Assembly: GCF_002104795.1 (NCBI RefSeq)
Contig: NZ_NCXO01000040.1
Coordinates: 1-38,992, forward strand
Source of the DNA: Mycolicibacillus koreensis
Lineage (GTDB): Bacteria; Actinomycetota; Actinomycetes; Mycobacteriales; Mycobacteriaceae
DNA length: 38,992 bases
Reading direction: 5' to 3'
Both the position numbers and the translations under genes were made by a program. How positions within the stretch are numbered: position 1 is the first letter of the stretch; each line of letters opens with the position of its first letter. The notes under the pieces were generated by a model that did no database searches, was not told the DNA's origin, and saw nothing but the letters and a program-made list of their open reading frames with translations. Shown here piece by piece: positions 7,829-17,211 of this stretch.

Positions 7829-8523
7829 GGCAGCTCCACCTCGGCGGCTTTCCAGGTGCCGTCGACCGGCTGCATCGTCATCACGATGCGGCTGCGGTCC
7901 ACCCGCGGGTCGGGGACCTCGGTGTTGGAGATGGTCTGGTCGACGAAGAGCAGCACCACCACTTCGCTGGTGCTCGCCGATTTCACCGCCGAGTCGATGA
8001 CCACGCCGTGGCCGCTGGCCCGGTGGTCGACCAGCAGTTTGCGCAGCTTGGTGCTCGACGCCGAGTAGATGTCGCGGAACTGTCCGGTCGCCCCGTCGAG
8101 CACCGCCTGGAAGTTCGCGTCCAGGTCGTCGCTGTCGATCGAGGTCAGCGCCACCGCGTACTCGTTGGCCGCCTCCAGTGCCGCCGCTGCCGCGGCGTGC
8201 ACGGCGCGGTCGTTGCGGTACTGCCAGCCCAGGTATCCGGTGGCGGCACCGAGAGCGACGACCAGAGCCGCCAGCACCGCGACCGCCACCCACATGCGCC
8301 GGCTGGGCGGCCGGCGTGGCGGCTCGTCGGTGTCGGAGGATTCGTCGGTGGCCGCGTCCTCGGCCTCGTTACTGGCGCCGGCCCCGTTGCTGGCACCGTC
8401 GGCTCCGTTGCTGACGCCGTCGGCGTCGCTGCTGACGCCGTCGCTGCGGTCACCGGAGTCGAGGGTCTCCTCGAACTCCTTGGCGATCTCCTCGAGTTCC
8501 TCCAGCAGATGGGTGTTGAACAT
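7825..8523 (-). CDS. Mce-associated membrane protein
   Basis: The 232-residue product has the usual layout of proteins encoded after mceF (Mas/Mam, VirB8-like fold). There is a charged cytoplasmic N-terminus, one membrane helix (about 78-98), then an exported domain with the typical segment YAVALTSIDSDDLDANFQAVLDGATGQF and a C-terminal strand ending DGTWKAAEVELP. Known family members stabilise Mce transporters. Residues 22-70 are an acidic Ser/Asp/Gly/Asn repeat (SDGVSSDADGVSNGADGASN), encoded by degenerate direct repeats at about 8380-8450. ATG 8523 follows an AAAGGAG site. The gap to mceF is 13 bp and the stop overlaps the D27-like gene, which ties that gene to the Mce operon. Confidence 0.88.
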   Translation of the reverse strand: MFNTHLLEELEEIAKEFEETLDSGDRSDGVSSDADGVSNGADGASNGAGASNEAEDAATDESSDTDEPPRRPPSRRMWVAVAVLAALVVALGAATGYLGWQYRNDRAVHAAAAAALEAANEYAVALTSIDSDDLDANFQAVLDGATGQFRDIYSASSTKLRKLLVDHRASGHGVVIDSAVKSASTSEVVVLLFVDQTISNTEVPDPRVDRSRIVMTMQPVDGTWKAAEVELP

Positions 8524-8536
8524 CGGTGCGCTCCTT

Positions 8537-9820
8537 TCAGAACCAGGGTTTACCTTCCCGCTGCGGTTCGGACCCCGGTGGCATCTCGGGCCCGCCGTAG
8601 GGCAGCGGAATCGTGTGGGGCCCGACGGGCGTCGGGTCGGTGCGGCGCAACGGATCCCAATCCGGTGGGGGATCGGCGGTGTCATCACCCGGTGGCCGTG
8701 GGGCGTTGCGCGCGCCGCGGATCAACACACCCGGGTCGTCGTTGGGGCAGTAGGTGTACATGAACGGCTCGGGATAGTTCGGGATGAACGGCACGTCACG
8801 CGGGTGCGGATAGTCGCAGACATAGCGGGGGTAGATGCTCGCGATCGCCCAGGCCGCGCCGTCGTGCATGATCGAGGTGACGCTGTCGAGCAGCGGTTTG
8901 CGATCGTCGGTGAACATCTGCTGCAGCGCCGGCACCCGCACGTAGGACAGCTGCGCCACGGTGGTGAGGTTGCCGAGCAACTGCACGATGGTCGGGGAGT
9001 TCTCCGCCAGCAGCGCGTCGACGGTGTCCAGCGCGTCCGGCGTCTGGTCGAGCATCCGGCGCAAACCGGCGTCCTTGGCGCTCACGCCGGACAGCGTGGC
9101 ACCGAAATTGTCGGCGATCGCGCTCATCCCGACGGCGGCGTCGTCGAAGATCTGGAACACCGGACGGCTGCCGCGCAGCAGTGTCATGGTCTCCGGCAGC
9201 ACACCGTCGAGGGTCGACAGCAGCACCTGGCCGCCGCCGAGCAGGTCGCGCAGCTTGCGCGGGCCGTCGGGGCCGACGCCCAATTCGTCGATCATCGTGC
9301 GCAGCTGCTGCGGATCGGTCTGCGCCAGCAGCCCGTCGATGTTGCCCAGCAGCTTCCAGATCGGCACCGGGGTGCTCGCCTCGTCGCGGCCGATCACCGC
9401 ACCGTCGGAGAGGTAGGGGCCCTCGAGGGTGGCCGGCTCGAAGTTGAGGTATTGCTCACCGGCCGGCGACAGACCCGAGACCCGCACCGCGGTGCCGTCG
9501 CGCGGGATCCGTGCATCGGCGCCGACACGGGCCACCGCCTGCACCCCGTCGGCGGTGAACTCCACCGACTCCACCCGCCCGATCGGGACGCCGCGCAGGG
9601 TGACGTCCTGGCGGGCCAGCAGTCCGCCGGACTCCGCCAGATGCACGGTGATCCGGATCTGATCGGCGAACGGGTTGTCGCGCAGGGCACCGAAGAACAG
9701 GTAGGCAACGCCGACGATCACCAGGGCGATCTGCGCTATCCCCGACAGCACCAGCCGGAACCGGACGGTGCGGCGAACCGCCGTCAGGATCGCCGCGGCG
9801 ATCGGCTCGATCACGGTCAT
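8537..9820 (-). CDS. mceF: Mce family protein MceF
   Basis: MceF is one of six MlaD-domain subunits that form the periplasmic lipid tunnel of an Mce transporter. The 427-residue product has an N-terminal membrane anchor (about residues 22-44), an MlaD domain with LARQDVTLRGVPIGRVESVEF, a long helical region and a C-terminal Pro-rich tail. Two Cys pairs lie near residues 345-370, in the conserved YVCDYPHP and YTYCPNDDPG segments found in MceF proteins. The ATG overlaps the mceE stop (ATGA). The F assignment follows from its place as the sixth mce gene and its C-terminal segments. Confidence 0.93.
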   Translation of the reverse strand: MTVIEPIAAAILTAVRRTVRFRLVLSGIAQIALVIVGVAYLFFGALRDNPFADQIRITVHLAESGGLLARQDVTLRGVPIGRVESVEFTADGVQAVARVGADARIPRDGTAVRVSGLSPAGEQYLNFEPATLEGPYLSDGAVIGRDEASTPVPIWKLLGNIDGLLAQTDPQQLRTMIDELGVGPDGPRKLRDLLGGGQVLLSTLDGVLPETMTLLRGSRPVFQIFDDAAVGMSAIADNFGATLSGVSAKDAGLRRMLDQTPDALDTVDALLAENSPTIVQLLGNLTTVAQLSYVRVPALQQMFTDDRKPLLDSVTSIMHDGAAWAIASIYPRYVCDYPHPRDVPFIPNYPEPFMYTYCPNDDPGVLIRGARNAPRPPGDDTADPPPDWDPLRRTDPTPVGPHTIPLPYGGPEMPPGSEPQREGKPWF

Positions 9821-10986
9821 TGTCCGGGCCCCCAGATCCTGCCGCGGTCGGGCCCCCACACCCGGTCGCCGAGCTGGGTGAGCACGTAGCGCACCGAACC
9901 GACCATGTTGTCCCAGTCGGCCCACTTCGGCCCGGTGAACGCGGGGTCACCCTCGTGGTTGAGGTCGGGGATGTGGCCCAGTGCGAGTTGCTGCATGTCG
10001 ACGTCGGCATGGGTGGCGGTGGCGCTGAACAGTTTCAGCGCCGGGGGCAACACCCGCACCAGATTGTCGATGCTGACCTGCGGGTCCACCGAGACCTCGT
10101 TGAACGCGGTCGACAGGGCGTTGATGTCGCGGACCAGGCTGCGGGTGTCGACCCCGGCGATCGACGGGAAGCGTTCCAGCTGACCGGTGACCGCTCCCAT
10201 GGTGTTGACCAGGTCGACGATCGCGGTGGTGTTGTCGGCGATCACCAGCAGCGCCGGCGCCGAGGTGGTCAACACGTCGTTGATCGCGTCGCGGCGGCTG
10301 TTGAGGGCGTCGGCGAGGTCGGCGGTGTGGCTCATCACCGAGCGGATCTCGTCGGTGCGGGCGGCCATCGTGGTGACCAGCGCGCGGGATTCTCCAATCA
10401 TCGCCGCCAGCCCCTCACCGTCGTGACCGACCGCGTCGCCCACCCCGTTGAGAACCCGTGTCAGGTTGCCGATCACCCCGCCGTTGACCAGCAGCGAGGT
10501 CTGGGCGAGCACCTCTTCGATGGTGGCGGCGGTCAGCGTCGAGCCGATCGGGATCGTGTCGCCGTCCTGCAGATAGCCGCCGGTGACCGGTTCGGCGGTG
10601 CCCCCGGCTCGCCCCTCGGGGCCGTCGGGGCGCACCAGGGAGACGAAAATGTCACCGAGCGGGGTCGCCGAGCGCAGTTCGGCGGACGTGCCCACCGGCA
10701 GTCGGACTCCCTGCAGGATGCGCATCTGCACCACGGCGGTGTAGTTCTTCGCGGCCATCGACACGACCTCGCCGACGTCGGCGCCGTCGAGGCGGACCTT
10801 GGCCCGGTCCGGCAGATTCAGCGCATTGTCGAACTCCGCGCTCAGAAGGTAGCTGGCTCCACCGAGTCCCGGCGCGGGCAACGGCAACTGTTCGACCCCC
10901 ACCCCGCAACCGGCGACCGCCAGTACGGCCGCCATCGGCAGGGCGGCCAGGCGGCGACGCAGCGGGGCGGCGGGGCGGGTACTCAT
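9817..10986 (-). CDS. mceE: Mce family lipoprotein MceE
   Basis: The 389-residue product starts with a lipoprotein signal peptide whose lipobox is LAVAGC (Cys near residue 27), as is characteristic of MceE (LprK-like) subunits. It is followed by an MlaD domain (FDNALNLPDRAKVRLDGADVGEV), a helical region and a C-terminus ending in Gly/Trp-rich repeats (RVWGPDRGRIWGPGQ). It would be lipid-anchored in the envelope as part of the hexameric tunnel. It overlaps mceD at its start and mceF at its end by 4 bp each. Confidence 0.94.
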   Translation of the reverse strand: MSTRPAAPLRRRLAALPMAAVLAVAGCGVGVEQLPLPAPGLGGASYLLSAEFDNALNLPDRAKVRLDGADVGEVVSMAAKNYTAVVQMRILQGVRLPVGTSAELRSATPLGDIFVSLVRPDGPEGRAGGTAEPVTGGYLQDGDTIPIGSTLTAATIEEVLAQTSLLVNGGVIGNLTRVLNGVGDAVGHDGEGLAAMIGESRALVTTMAARTDEIRSVMSHTADLADALNSRRDAINDVLTTSAPALLVIADNTTAIVDLVNTMGAVTGQLERFPSIAGVDTRSLVRDINALSTAFNEVSVDPQVSIDNLVRVLPPALKLFSATATHADVDMQQLALGHIPDLNHEGDPAFTGPKWADWDNMVGSVRYVLTQLGDRVWGPDRGRIWGPGQ

Positions 10987-12089
10987 TCGCCCAACCTCGT
11001 GATCGCTTCCAGCACCGAGGTCACCCCGAAGTCGGGCCCCAGGTCACGGATCGTCCCGGTGCGGCAACCGAGTTGGCGCAGTCCCAGGATGTTGCAGACC
11101 TCCTTGGTCATCGAGCTGTCGAAGAACACCGAGTCGAAGTGCGCGGTGATCCGCAGCATGCCGTTGTCGGTGTCGAGCGCATTGACGACGTTGTCCATCA
11201 CCAGCGGGGTGACATCGAAGAATTCGGCGAGCTCGCGGCGGTAGTCGACCAGGGCGCCGGTCAGCGACTGGCTGCTGCCGAGGGTGGCGCGCAGGTTCTC
11301 GCCGTTGTCGGTCAGCAGCGTGTTGAGTCGCTCTAGGACGTCGTTGACCTGCCCGCCGGTGCCACCCTGCCCGACGCCCTCCTGTGCCAGGATGTCGCTG
11401 AGTTGGCGGACGTCGGAGCCGAAGTCGCGTACCGCCTCCTGGTTTTTTGCCGCCGCATCGGTCAGCGTGCTCAGGTTGGTCACGATTGCGGTGATGTTCT
11501 CTTCGGTGGCCACGCCACCGTCGTCCCCGGCGCGCAGCGCCGTGGAGAGCTGGCCGAGGGCCTGCTTGATCTGCGGCCCACTGGTGTTGGTGATCGCCGA
11601 GGTGGCGTCCATGATGTCGGCCATCGGACCGCCGCCGTGCCCGTCGCCGCCCAGCGCGGTGCCGAGCTTGTCGACCATCGCGAGCACCTGGTCGAATTCG
11701 ATGGGGGTCTGGGTGCGATCGGGTCCCAGCACCGTGTCGTTGGGTAGGGTCGCTCCGCCCGAGTACGGCGGTGTCAGCTCGACATGGCGGTCGGTGAGAA
11801 TCGAGGTACCCACGGTCACCGCTTTGACATCGGCCGGCAGGGTGACGTCGGGGTCGACGTCGAGGATCACTTCCACATAGGGCCCCTTGGGGGTGATGGC
11901 GCCGACCTGGCCGACCGGCATGCCCAGAACCGCGACCGTGTTGCCGGTGTAGAGGCCGATGACGTTGTCGAAATGGGCGATGATGGTTTGGCGCCGTTGT
12001 GAATCCGGGCGCAAGACGGTGCCGGCGCCGATGACGGCCACAGCGGCCAGTACGACGGCTGCGGCGATCGCGAGGCGGGTACGGGTCAT
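10983..12089 (-). CDS. mceD: Mce family protein MceD
   Basis: The 368-residue MlaD-family subunit has one N-terminal membrane helix (about residues 7-27), the domain segment IIAHFDNVIGLYTGNTVAVLGMPVGQV, a Gly-rich loop near residues 148-158 and a long helical region. The open frame extends upstream to 12164, but ATG 12089 is chosen because it overlaps the mceC stop (ATGA) and gives a normal membrane anchor right after the start. It is the fourth subunit by operon position. Confidence 0.93.
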   Translation of the reverse strand: MTRTRLAIAAAVVLAAVAVIGAGTVLRPDSQRRQTIIAHFDNVIGLYTGNTVAVLGMPVGQVGAITPKGPYVEVILDVDPDVTLPADVKAVTVGTSILTDRHVELTPPYSGGATLPNDTVLGPDRTQTPIEFDQVLAMVDKLGTALGGDGHGGGPMADIMDATSAITNTSGPQIKQALGQLSTALRAGDDGGVATEENITAIVTNLSTLTDAAAKNQEAVRDFGSDVRQLSDILAQEGVGQGGTGGQVNDVLERLNTLLTDNGENLRATLGSSQSLTGALVDYRRELAEFFDVTPLVMDNVVNALDTDNGMLRITAHFDSVFFDSSMTKEVCNILGLRQLGCRTGTIRDLGPDFGVTSVLEAITRLGE

Positions 12090-13150
12090 TCGCAGTCCTT
12101 GAAGTAGGCGTAGCGCTCCGGCCACTGGAACTGTTCGGCGCGGCCGCTGATGGCGCACATCCACGAGTCGACCATCAGCCCGCCGGGCAGGGCGAAGTCG
12201 AGGAACGGGCCGGTACCGGTGGCGTTGGCGAGGTTGCGCATCGTGATCGGCAGGATCTGGAACAGGTTGCGCAGCAGGTCGTCGTGATCGCCGAGCATCG
12301 CGGTGACCTGGCGCATGTCGCCGAGTAGCTGGCTGGTCTCCGCGCCGGTGTCGGTGAGCACGGTGTCGGCGACCCCGACGAGCCTGGTGGCCGCGTCCAT
12401 CAGGCGCACGACCGCCTCGCGGCGCGCGAGGACGGCTCCGAGCAGCTGCCGGCCCTCGGTGATCAAGGCCGCCAGATCCGAGCGTTGGCCGCCGAGGATC
12501 TCGGCGATCTCGGCGGTGCTGGCCAGCAGATCGGCGATCTGGGAGCGGCGATCGGCGATCACCTGCGACAGGTTCTGCACATTGGTCAACGCCGCGGGCA
12601 GCAGCGGTGGAACGTCGTGGAGCTGGCCGGCGACGGTACGCATCGACTCGGCGAACTGTTCGGCGTCGACCGGACCGAATGTGTTGGTGGAGTCCTGCAG
12701 AAGTTTCTGAAGATCGTAGGGGACCCCAGTGTGCGACAACGAAATCCGACTGTCGGGAAGCGGATCGTCACCGGCGGGCTTGAGCTCGATGTAGCGCGAT
12801 CCGAGCACCGTGGTCAGTTTGATCGCCGCCCGGGTGTCCGAGCCGAGATGCACTCCGCGGTCGATCTTCATCGCGATCTCGACGTGATCGCCGGCCAGCG
12901 TGGTGTCCGACACCGTGCCGACCGGGATGCCGGCGATGCTGACCTCGTCTCCCGGGCGCACGCTGGCGATCTGCAGGAAGTCTGCGTAGTAGGTGGTCTT
13001 GCCCAGGTGCAGCGAACTCACCAGCGTGGTCGCTACCACCAGTGCGGTCAGGGTCAATCCGGCCAGGGTTCCCAGCCAGGCCTTGCTGCGCTCCTCGAGC
13101 ACTCGCTTGCGCGCCGGGGCGGCGGGTTCGGGGGTGTCTGTTGCGGTCAT
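12086..13150 (-). CDS. mceC: Mce family protein MceC
   Basis: The 354-residue subunit has a Pro/Ala-rich basic N-terminus, a membrane helix at about residues 27-47 and an MlaD domain (YYADFLQIASVRPGDEVSIAGIPVGTV). A helical region follows, and then a C-terminal segment with Cys residues (MCAISGRAEQ, YFKDCE). ATG 13150 is preceded by AGGTGAGGTGA, which also contains the mceB stop 5 bp upstream. This is the only junction inside mceA-F that is not a direct overlap. Confidence 0.93.
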   Translation of the reverse strand: MTATDTPEPAAPARKRVLEERSKAWLGTLAGLTLTALVVATTLVSSLHLGKTTYYADFLQIASVRPGDEVSIAGIPVGTVSDTTLAGDHVEIAMKIDRGVHLGSDTRAAIKLTTVLGSRYIELKPAGDDPLPDSRISLSHTGVPYDLQKLLQDSTNTFGPVDAEQFAESMRTVAGQLHDVPPLLPAALTNVQNLSQVIADRRSQIADLLASTAEIAEILGGQRSDLAALITEGRQLLGAVLARREAVVRLMDAATRLVGVADTVLTDTGAETSQLLGDMRQVTAMLGDHDDLLRNLFQILPITMRNLANATGTGPFLDFALPGGLMVDSWMCAISGRAEQFQWPERYAYFKDCE

Positions 13151-13155
13151 TCACC

Positions 13156-14196
13156 TCACCTGCACTGAGCCGAGTATTTGCGCCATCCGCCGGGTGTGGC
13201 GGCGTTGATGACGGCCGGGACGATCGGTTTGAGGAAATTGAAGAACGTGAAGTTGAAGTTGCAGGCCTGGGCGTCCATGGCCGCGCTGCTGCCGCTGATG
13301 CGGGCCAGTCCTTTGAGCACCAGCGGCAGGTTGGCGCCGAGGGTGGCGAACTCGTCTTCGTTGGCGATCATCGTCGCCAGCGCGCCGGGTTGGCGGCGCA
13401 GTGTGTCCTGCAGGTCGGGCTGCACGGTCGTCAGGATCGCCGAGAGACGGTCGACCACATGGGTGATCGATCCGGTGGAGGCGATGAGCTCGTCGCGGTG
13501 GGCGTTGAGCCCGGCGACCACGGCGCGCACCTGGGTCAGCGTGGTCTGCAGCGCGGTCCCCTGGTCGGCGAGGTTCTCGGTGACCGCGCTCAGGCTGGTG
13601 ATCAGCCGTCCGAGCAGGTCGTCGGGGCCGGTCAGCGCCTGCGCCAACTGGGAGGTCTCGCTGATCAGCACCGCCAGTGAGTTGCCGTCGCCCTGTAGGG
13701 CTTTGATCAGCGCGTTGGACAGGTTGCCGCGGTTGTCGGCGTCCAGCAGGGTGAACAGCGGTTTGAATCCGTTGAGGAGTTCGGTCACGTCGAAGGACGG
13801 CTCGGTGTGCTCGACGGGGATGGTGGCGCCGTCGGGAAGGGGATCGGGGTCACCGAAATCGGCCAGCGACAGCCCGATATAGCGTTGGCCGATGATGTTC
13901 TGGTAGATCACCGACGCCTTGGTGTTTCCGTAGACGGGCTGGTCGCGTTCGATGCGGAACCGGACCCGCGCCCGGTCGCCGGCCAGGTCGACGGCGTCGA
14001 CGCGGCCCACCCGAACCCCGGCCATCCGCACGTCGGAGCCCTCGCGCAGCCCGGTCACGTCGGTGAACTCCGCGCTGTAGGTGTGGGTGGGGCCGGTGAC
14101 GTCGCGTCGCAGGGTGACCAGGTTGATCCAGGTCACCGAGAAGCAGATCACGAGGAACAGCGCCAGGAACACCAAGCGGCGGCGATGCGCGGTCAC
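13156..14196 (-). CDS. mceB: Mce family protein MceB
   Basis: The 346-residue subunit begins VTAHRRRLVFLALFLVICFS, a short basic segment and membrane anchor. It continues with an MlaD domain (YSAEFTDVTGLREGSDVRMA), a helical middle and a C-terminus rich in aromatic residues (CNFNFTFFNFLKP) typical of MceB. GTG 14196 is chosen because it overlaps the mceA stop (GTGA) and removes a long upstream extension to 14820 that runs inside mceA in another frame. Confidence 0.93.
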   Translation of the reverse strand: MTAHRRRLVFLALFLVICFSVTWINLVTLRRDVTGPTHTYSAEFTDVTGLREGSDVRMAGVRVGRVDAVDLAGDRARVRFRIERDQPVYGNTKASVIYQNIIGQRYIGLSLADFGDPDPLPDGATIPVEHTEPSFDVTELLNGFKPLFTLLDADNRGNLSNALIKALQGDGNSLAVLISETSQLAQALTGPDDLLGRLITSLSAVTENLADQGTALQTTLTQVRAVVAGLNAHRDELIASTGSITHVVDRLSAILTTVQPDLQDTLRRQPGALATMIANEDEFATLGANLPLVLKGLARISGSSAAMDAQACNFNFTFFNFLKPIVPAVINAATPGGWRKYSAQCR

Positions 14197-15473
14197 GGGG
14201 CTCCTCCCGGTGTCTCGTCGGGGGCGGGGCCGAGGCTGGTGACGCTCTCGTCCGGTGGGGGAGTGCCGGTGGGCGCCAACAGCACCTGCTCGGCGGAGTT
14301 CTCCGGATCGGGCAGCTCGATACCCGGCGGGGGCACATAGGATCGCGGGTCGGGCAGATTGTGGGTGTCGACCACCGGTGTCGTCTCCGGGGCGGTCTCG
14401 CAACTGGGGCCGCGCAGCTCCCCGTAGACGGGGCAGTCGGCGCGAACGTAGAGCCGCAGCGGCGCGAACGCGACGACCAGCTTGAAGGTGAATCCGGGCC
14501 GGGTGCCGGTCTGGGTCCACAGCTCGCCGAAGAACTTGTCGACGATGTTGTTGACCCCCAACGCGATCGCCGGGAACTTCGCGGAGTTGTCGGCCAGCAC
14601 CCCGACCACCGGGGTCAGTTGGGTGCTGATCGCCAGCAGTTCGTCGACGTGGTTGTCCAGTCCGCGGCGCAGCGTGCCCACGGTGTGGTGCGCGCCGGTG
14701 AGCAACGCGGTCAACGCATCCTGCTGTTCGACGACGGTGCGCATCGGCACCACGGCGTGGTGCAGGGCGTCGACCAGTTCCGGGGAGGTGGACTGCAACG
14801 CGGTGATCGCCGACTCCCACGTCGTCAGCGTCGGCGGTCCGGTGTCCTCGGCGCTGAGCGCATTCATCTCCGCGACGATCCGGTTGAGTCCCTGCGCGCC
14901 GGAGCTCAGCGACGGCCCCTGCCCGGCGGTGGCGTCGGCGATGGCGCGCATCAAACCGATCGTGGCGTCGTCACCGGGACGGCTGGTCGCGGCGACCAGT
15001 TCACGCAGTTTGGCCAGGGTGGTTTGGAACAGCTGGGTCGGTAGGGCGGTGTCCTCGGCGATGACCTCACCGCCGCGCAGCGGTGCGGCGGGCCCGTTGT
15101 CGACCAGTTGCACCGAGGACACCGCGAAGGCGTTGCTCGGCACGATCCGTGCGGTGACGGTGGCCGGGATGCCGCGCGCCCGATCCGGAGTGATGTCGAC
15201 GTGCACCACCGCCGGGGCGCTGGAGGTCGCCGGGGTCACCCCGCGGACCATCCCGACCAGCACACCGCGGAACTTCACGTCCGATTTGGGGGGCAGGCCG
15301 TCGCCGACGCTGTTGAGCATCAGGGTGACCTGCACACGCCGGTCCAGACTGCCCTGCGAACGCGCCACCAGCGCCCAGCCCACCAGGGTGCACACGGTCA
15401 GGAACGCCACCCCGAGCGTGACCAGCTTCGGGGTCGACATCCCCCGCCCGTCGAACTCGAAGTCGCGCGCCAT
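14193..15473 (-). CDS. mceA: Mce family protein MceA
   Basis: The 426-residue subunit has a short cytoplasmic N-terminus, a membrane helix (about 18-38) and an MlaD domain containing VGDGLPPKSDVKFRGVLVGMV. It ends with a long helical region and a Pro/Glu-rich tail of about 75 residues after the RADCPVYGELRGPSC segment. That Cys pair is common in MceA proteins. The ATG directly abuts the yrbEB stop (TAG-ATG). As the first MlaD gene after the two permeases it is assigned A. Confidence 0.94.
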   Translation of the reverse strand: MARDFEFDGRGMSTPKLVTLGVAFLTVCTLVGWALVARSQGSLDRRVQVTLMLNSVGDGLPPKSDVKFRGVLVGMVRGVTPATSSAPAVVHVDITPDRARGIPATVTARIVPSNAFAVSSVQLVDNGPAAPLRGGEVIAEDTALPTQLFQTTLAKLRELVAATSRPGDDATIGLMRAIADATAGQGPSLSSGAQGLNRIVAEMNALSAEDTGPPTLTTWESAITALQSTSPELVDALHHAVVPMRTVVEQQDALTALLTGAHHTVGTLRRGLDNHVDELLAISTQLTPVVGVLADNSAKFPAIALGVNNIVDKFFGELWTQTGTRPGFTFKLVVAFAPLRLYVRADCPVYGELRGPSCETAPETTPVVDTHNLPDPRSYVPPPGIELPDPENSAEQVLLAPTGTPPPDESVTSLGPAPDETPGGAP

Positions 15474-16328
15474 CTACCCGCCCAGCCTTCCGCCGGCGTC
15501 GATGCCCCAAAACGCCATCGTCAGAAGCATGTTGACGCTGACCATGATCGTGATGGACGCGCGCATGGCCCGACCCGCGGCGATGCCCACGCCGCGCGGA
15601 CCGCCGGAGGCGTAGTAGCCGTAGTAGCACTGCAGGGTGGACATGATCGCCACGAACACACTGGCTTTGATCACCGCGAACACCATGTCGCGCCCCGACA
15701 GCATCAGGCCGAAGTAGTGCAGATAGGTTCCCGACGCCTGACCGCTGGCCAGAAAGATCACGAACTGGCAGACCAGGAAGTTCAGGCACAGACAGATGAT
15801 GAACAGCGGGATGATCGCCAGCGCCGAGGCCAACACCCGCGTGGTCACCAGATACGGGATCGGCCGTATCGCCAGCGATTCCAGCGCATCGATCTCCTCG
15901 GAGATGCGCATCGCCCCGAGCTGGGCGGTGAACCGGCAGCCCGCCTGGATCGCGAAGCTCAACGCGGCCATCATCGGAGCGATCTCGCGCACCGTGGCCA
16001 GCGCGGTGATCAGCCCGGTCGCCGGACCCAACCCGAGCAGGTTCAGCGCGTTGTAGCCCTCGATGGCGACGACCGCACCGCCGGCGGCGCCGTTGAGCAA
16101 CACCACCCCGGCGGTGCCCCCGCCCACGACGACCGATCCGTTGCCCCAGGTCACGTCGGAGAGCAGGCGGAAGAATTCCCGCGGATAGCGCCGCAGCATC
16201 AGCGGGATGCTGGCGATGGTGCGGACGAAAAACGACACCATGTGGCCGATCTGGGCGATCTGCTGGACCGACTGGTCGGCAACTTTCACGGCGGGGCGCA
16301 GCCCGACGGGGTAGAAGACGGCCGCCAT
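15474..16328 (-). CDS. yrbEB: MlaE-family permease YrbEB of the Mce transporter
   Basis: The 284-residue inner-membrane permease has the MlaE fold with about five membrane helices. It carries the conserved motif RISEEIDALESLAIRPIPYL, which in this family contacts the ATPase. With YrbEA it forms the membrane channel through which the Mce tunnel delivers lipid, powered by the MceG ATPase, which is encoded elsewhere in mycobacteria and is not in this window. It starts 3 bp after the yrbEA stop and its own stop abuts mceA. Confidence 0.95.
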   Translation of the reverse strand: MAAVFYPVGLRPAVKVADQSVQQIAQIGHMVSFFVRTIASIPLMLRRYPREFFRLLSDVTWGNGSVVVGGGTAGVVLLNGAAGGAVVAIEGYNALNLLGLGPATGLITALATVREIAPMMAALSFAIQAGCRFTAQLGAMRISEEIDALESLAIRPIPYLVTTRVLASALAIIPLFIICLCLNFLVCQFVIFLASGQASGTYLHYFGLMLSGRDMVFAVIKASVFVAIMSTLQCYYGYYASGGPRGVGIAAGRAMRASITIMVSVNMLLTMAFWGIDAGGRLGG

Positions 16329-16331
16329 CGG

Positions 16332-17195
16332 TTAGAAGCTGGTCTTGGGGAACATGACCAGATACATCTGGCTCATCAGGACGTTGACCAGCAGCAGCAA
16401 CACCACCGACTGCACCACTGAGGCGTTCACCGAGTTCGCGACCCCGGCCGGGCCACCGCGGGTGTCCAGGCCCTTGTAGCAGGAGATGATCGCGACGATG
16501 ACTCCGAAGACCACCGCTTTGAGCAGGGTGAGAACCAAATCCCCGACGGTGGCGAACGAGGAGAATGTCGCGGTGTAGCTGCCCGGGGTTCCGCCCTGCA
16601 GGGCGACGGTGAACCCGTAGCCGGCCATGAACCCGACGAAGCAGGTGAAGCCGGTCAACGCGATCGCGATCAGCACACTGGCCACCAGTCGCGGCACCAC
16701 CAGGCGGCGGATCACCGAGACCCCCATCACCTCCATCGCGTCGGTTTCCTCACGGATCTGGCGCGACCCCAGATCCGCACCGGTGGCCGAGCCGACCGCG
16801 GCGGCCATCATCACCGCGGCGACCAGCGGGGCGCCCTGGCGGATGACGGCCAGCCCGTTGGCCGCCCCGGCCAGCGAGGTTGCGCCGAGTTGCCCGGCGA
16901 GCAAACTGAATTGGATAGCCAGGGTGACGCTGAGCGGCACCGCCACGAACAGTGTCGGCACCACCGCGGTGCGTGCCATGAAGGTGGCCTGCTCGACGAA
17001 CTCGGTGAACGGGAACCGGCCGCGGGCGATGTCGCCGATCAGGTACTGAAACGCCCGCACCGCGAGCACGCACTGCCCGCCCATGGTGCGCAGCGCCGCG
17101 ATCGGGTGGCGGTCGAGATATCCGCGCGACCACCGGCGGATCTCGCGGGTGGCCGGGTTCGGCGGGTCTGGTGCGGTGAAAGCCTCTGCGGTCAT
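16332..17195 (-). CDS. yrbEA: MlaE-family permease YrbEA of the Mce transporter
   Basis: The 287-residue MlaE-family permease has a basic N-terminus (TREIRRWSRGYLDRHP) and several membrane helices. The family motif is SRQIREETDAMEVMGVSVIR. It is the first Mce gene and lies only 16 bp after the P450 stop codon, so it is very probably transcribed with the P450. No promoter was recognised in the 16-bp gap. Confidence 0.95.
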   Translation of the reverse strand: MTAEAFTAPDPPNPATREIRRWSRGYLDRHPIAALRTMGGQCVLAVRAFQYLIGDIARGRFPFTEFVEQATFMARTAVVPTLFVAVPLSVTLAIQFSLLAGQLGATSLAGAANGLAVIRQGAPLVAAVMMAAAVGSATGADLGSRQIREETDAMEVMGVSVIRRLVVPRLVASVLIAIALTGFTCFVGFMAGYGFTVALQGGTPGSYTATFSSFATVGDLVLTLLKAVVFGVIVAIISCYKGLDTRGGPAGVANSVNASVVQSVVLLLLVNVLMSQMYLVMFPKTSF

Positions 17196-17211
17196 CGTGG
17201 CCCCGTCGGCG

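Noticed and set aside
8069..9889. Open frame of 606 codons antisense to mceF and the Mce-associated gene
   Set aside because: Composition is Arg/His/Gln/Gly-rich with no domain; the mce genes on the other strand are certain.
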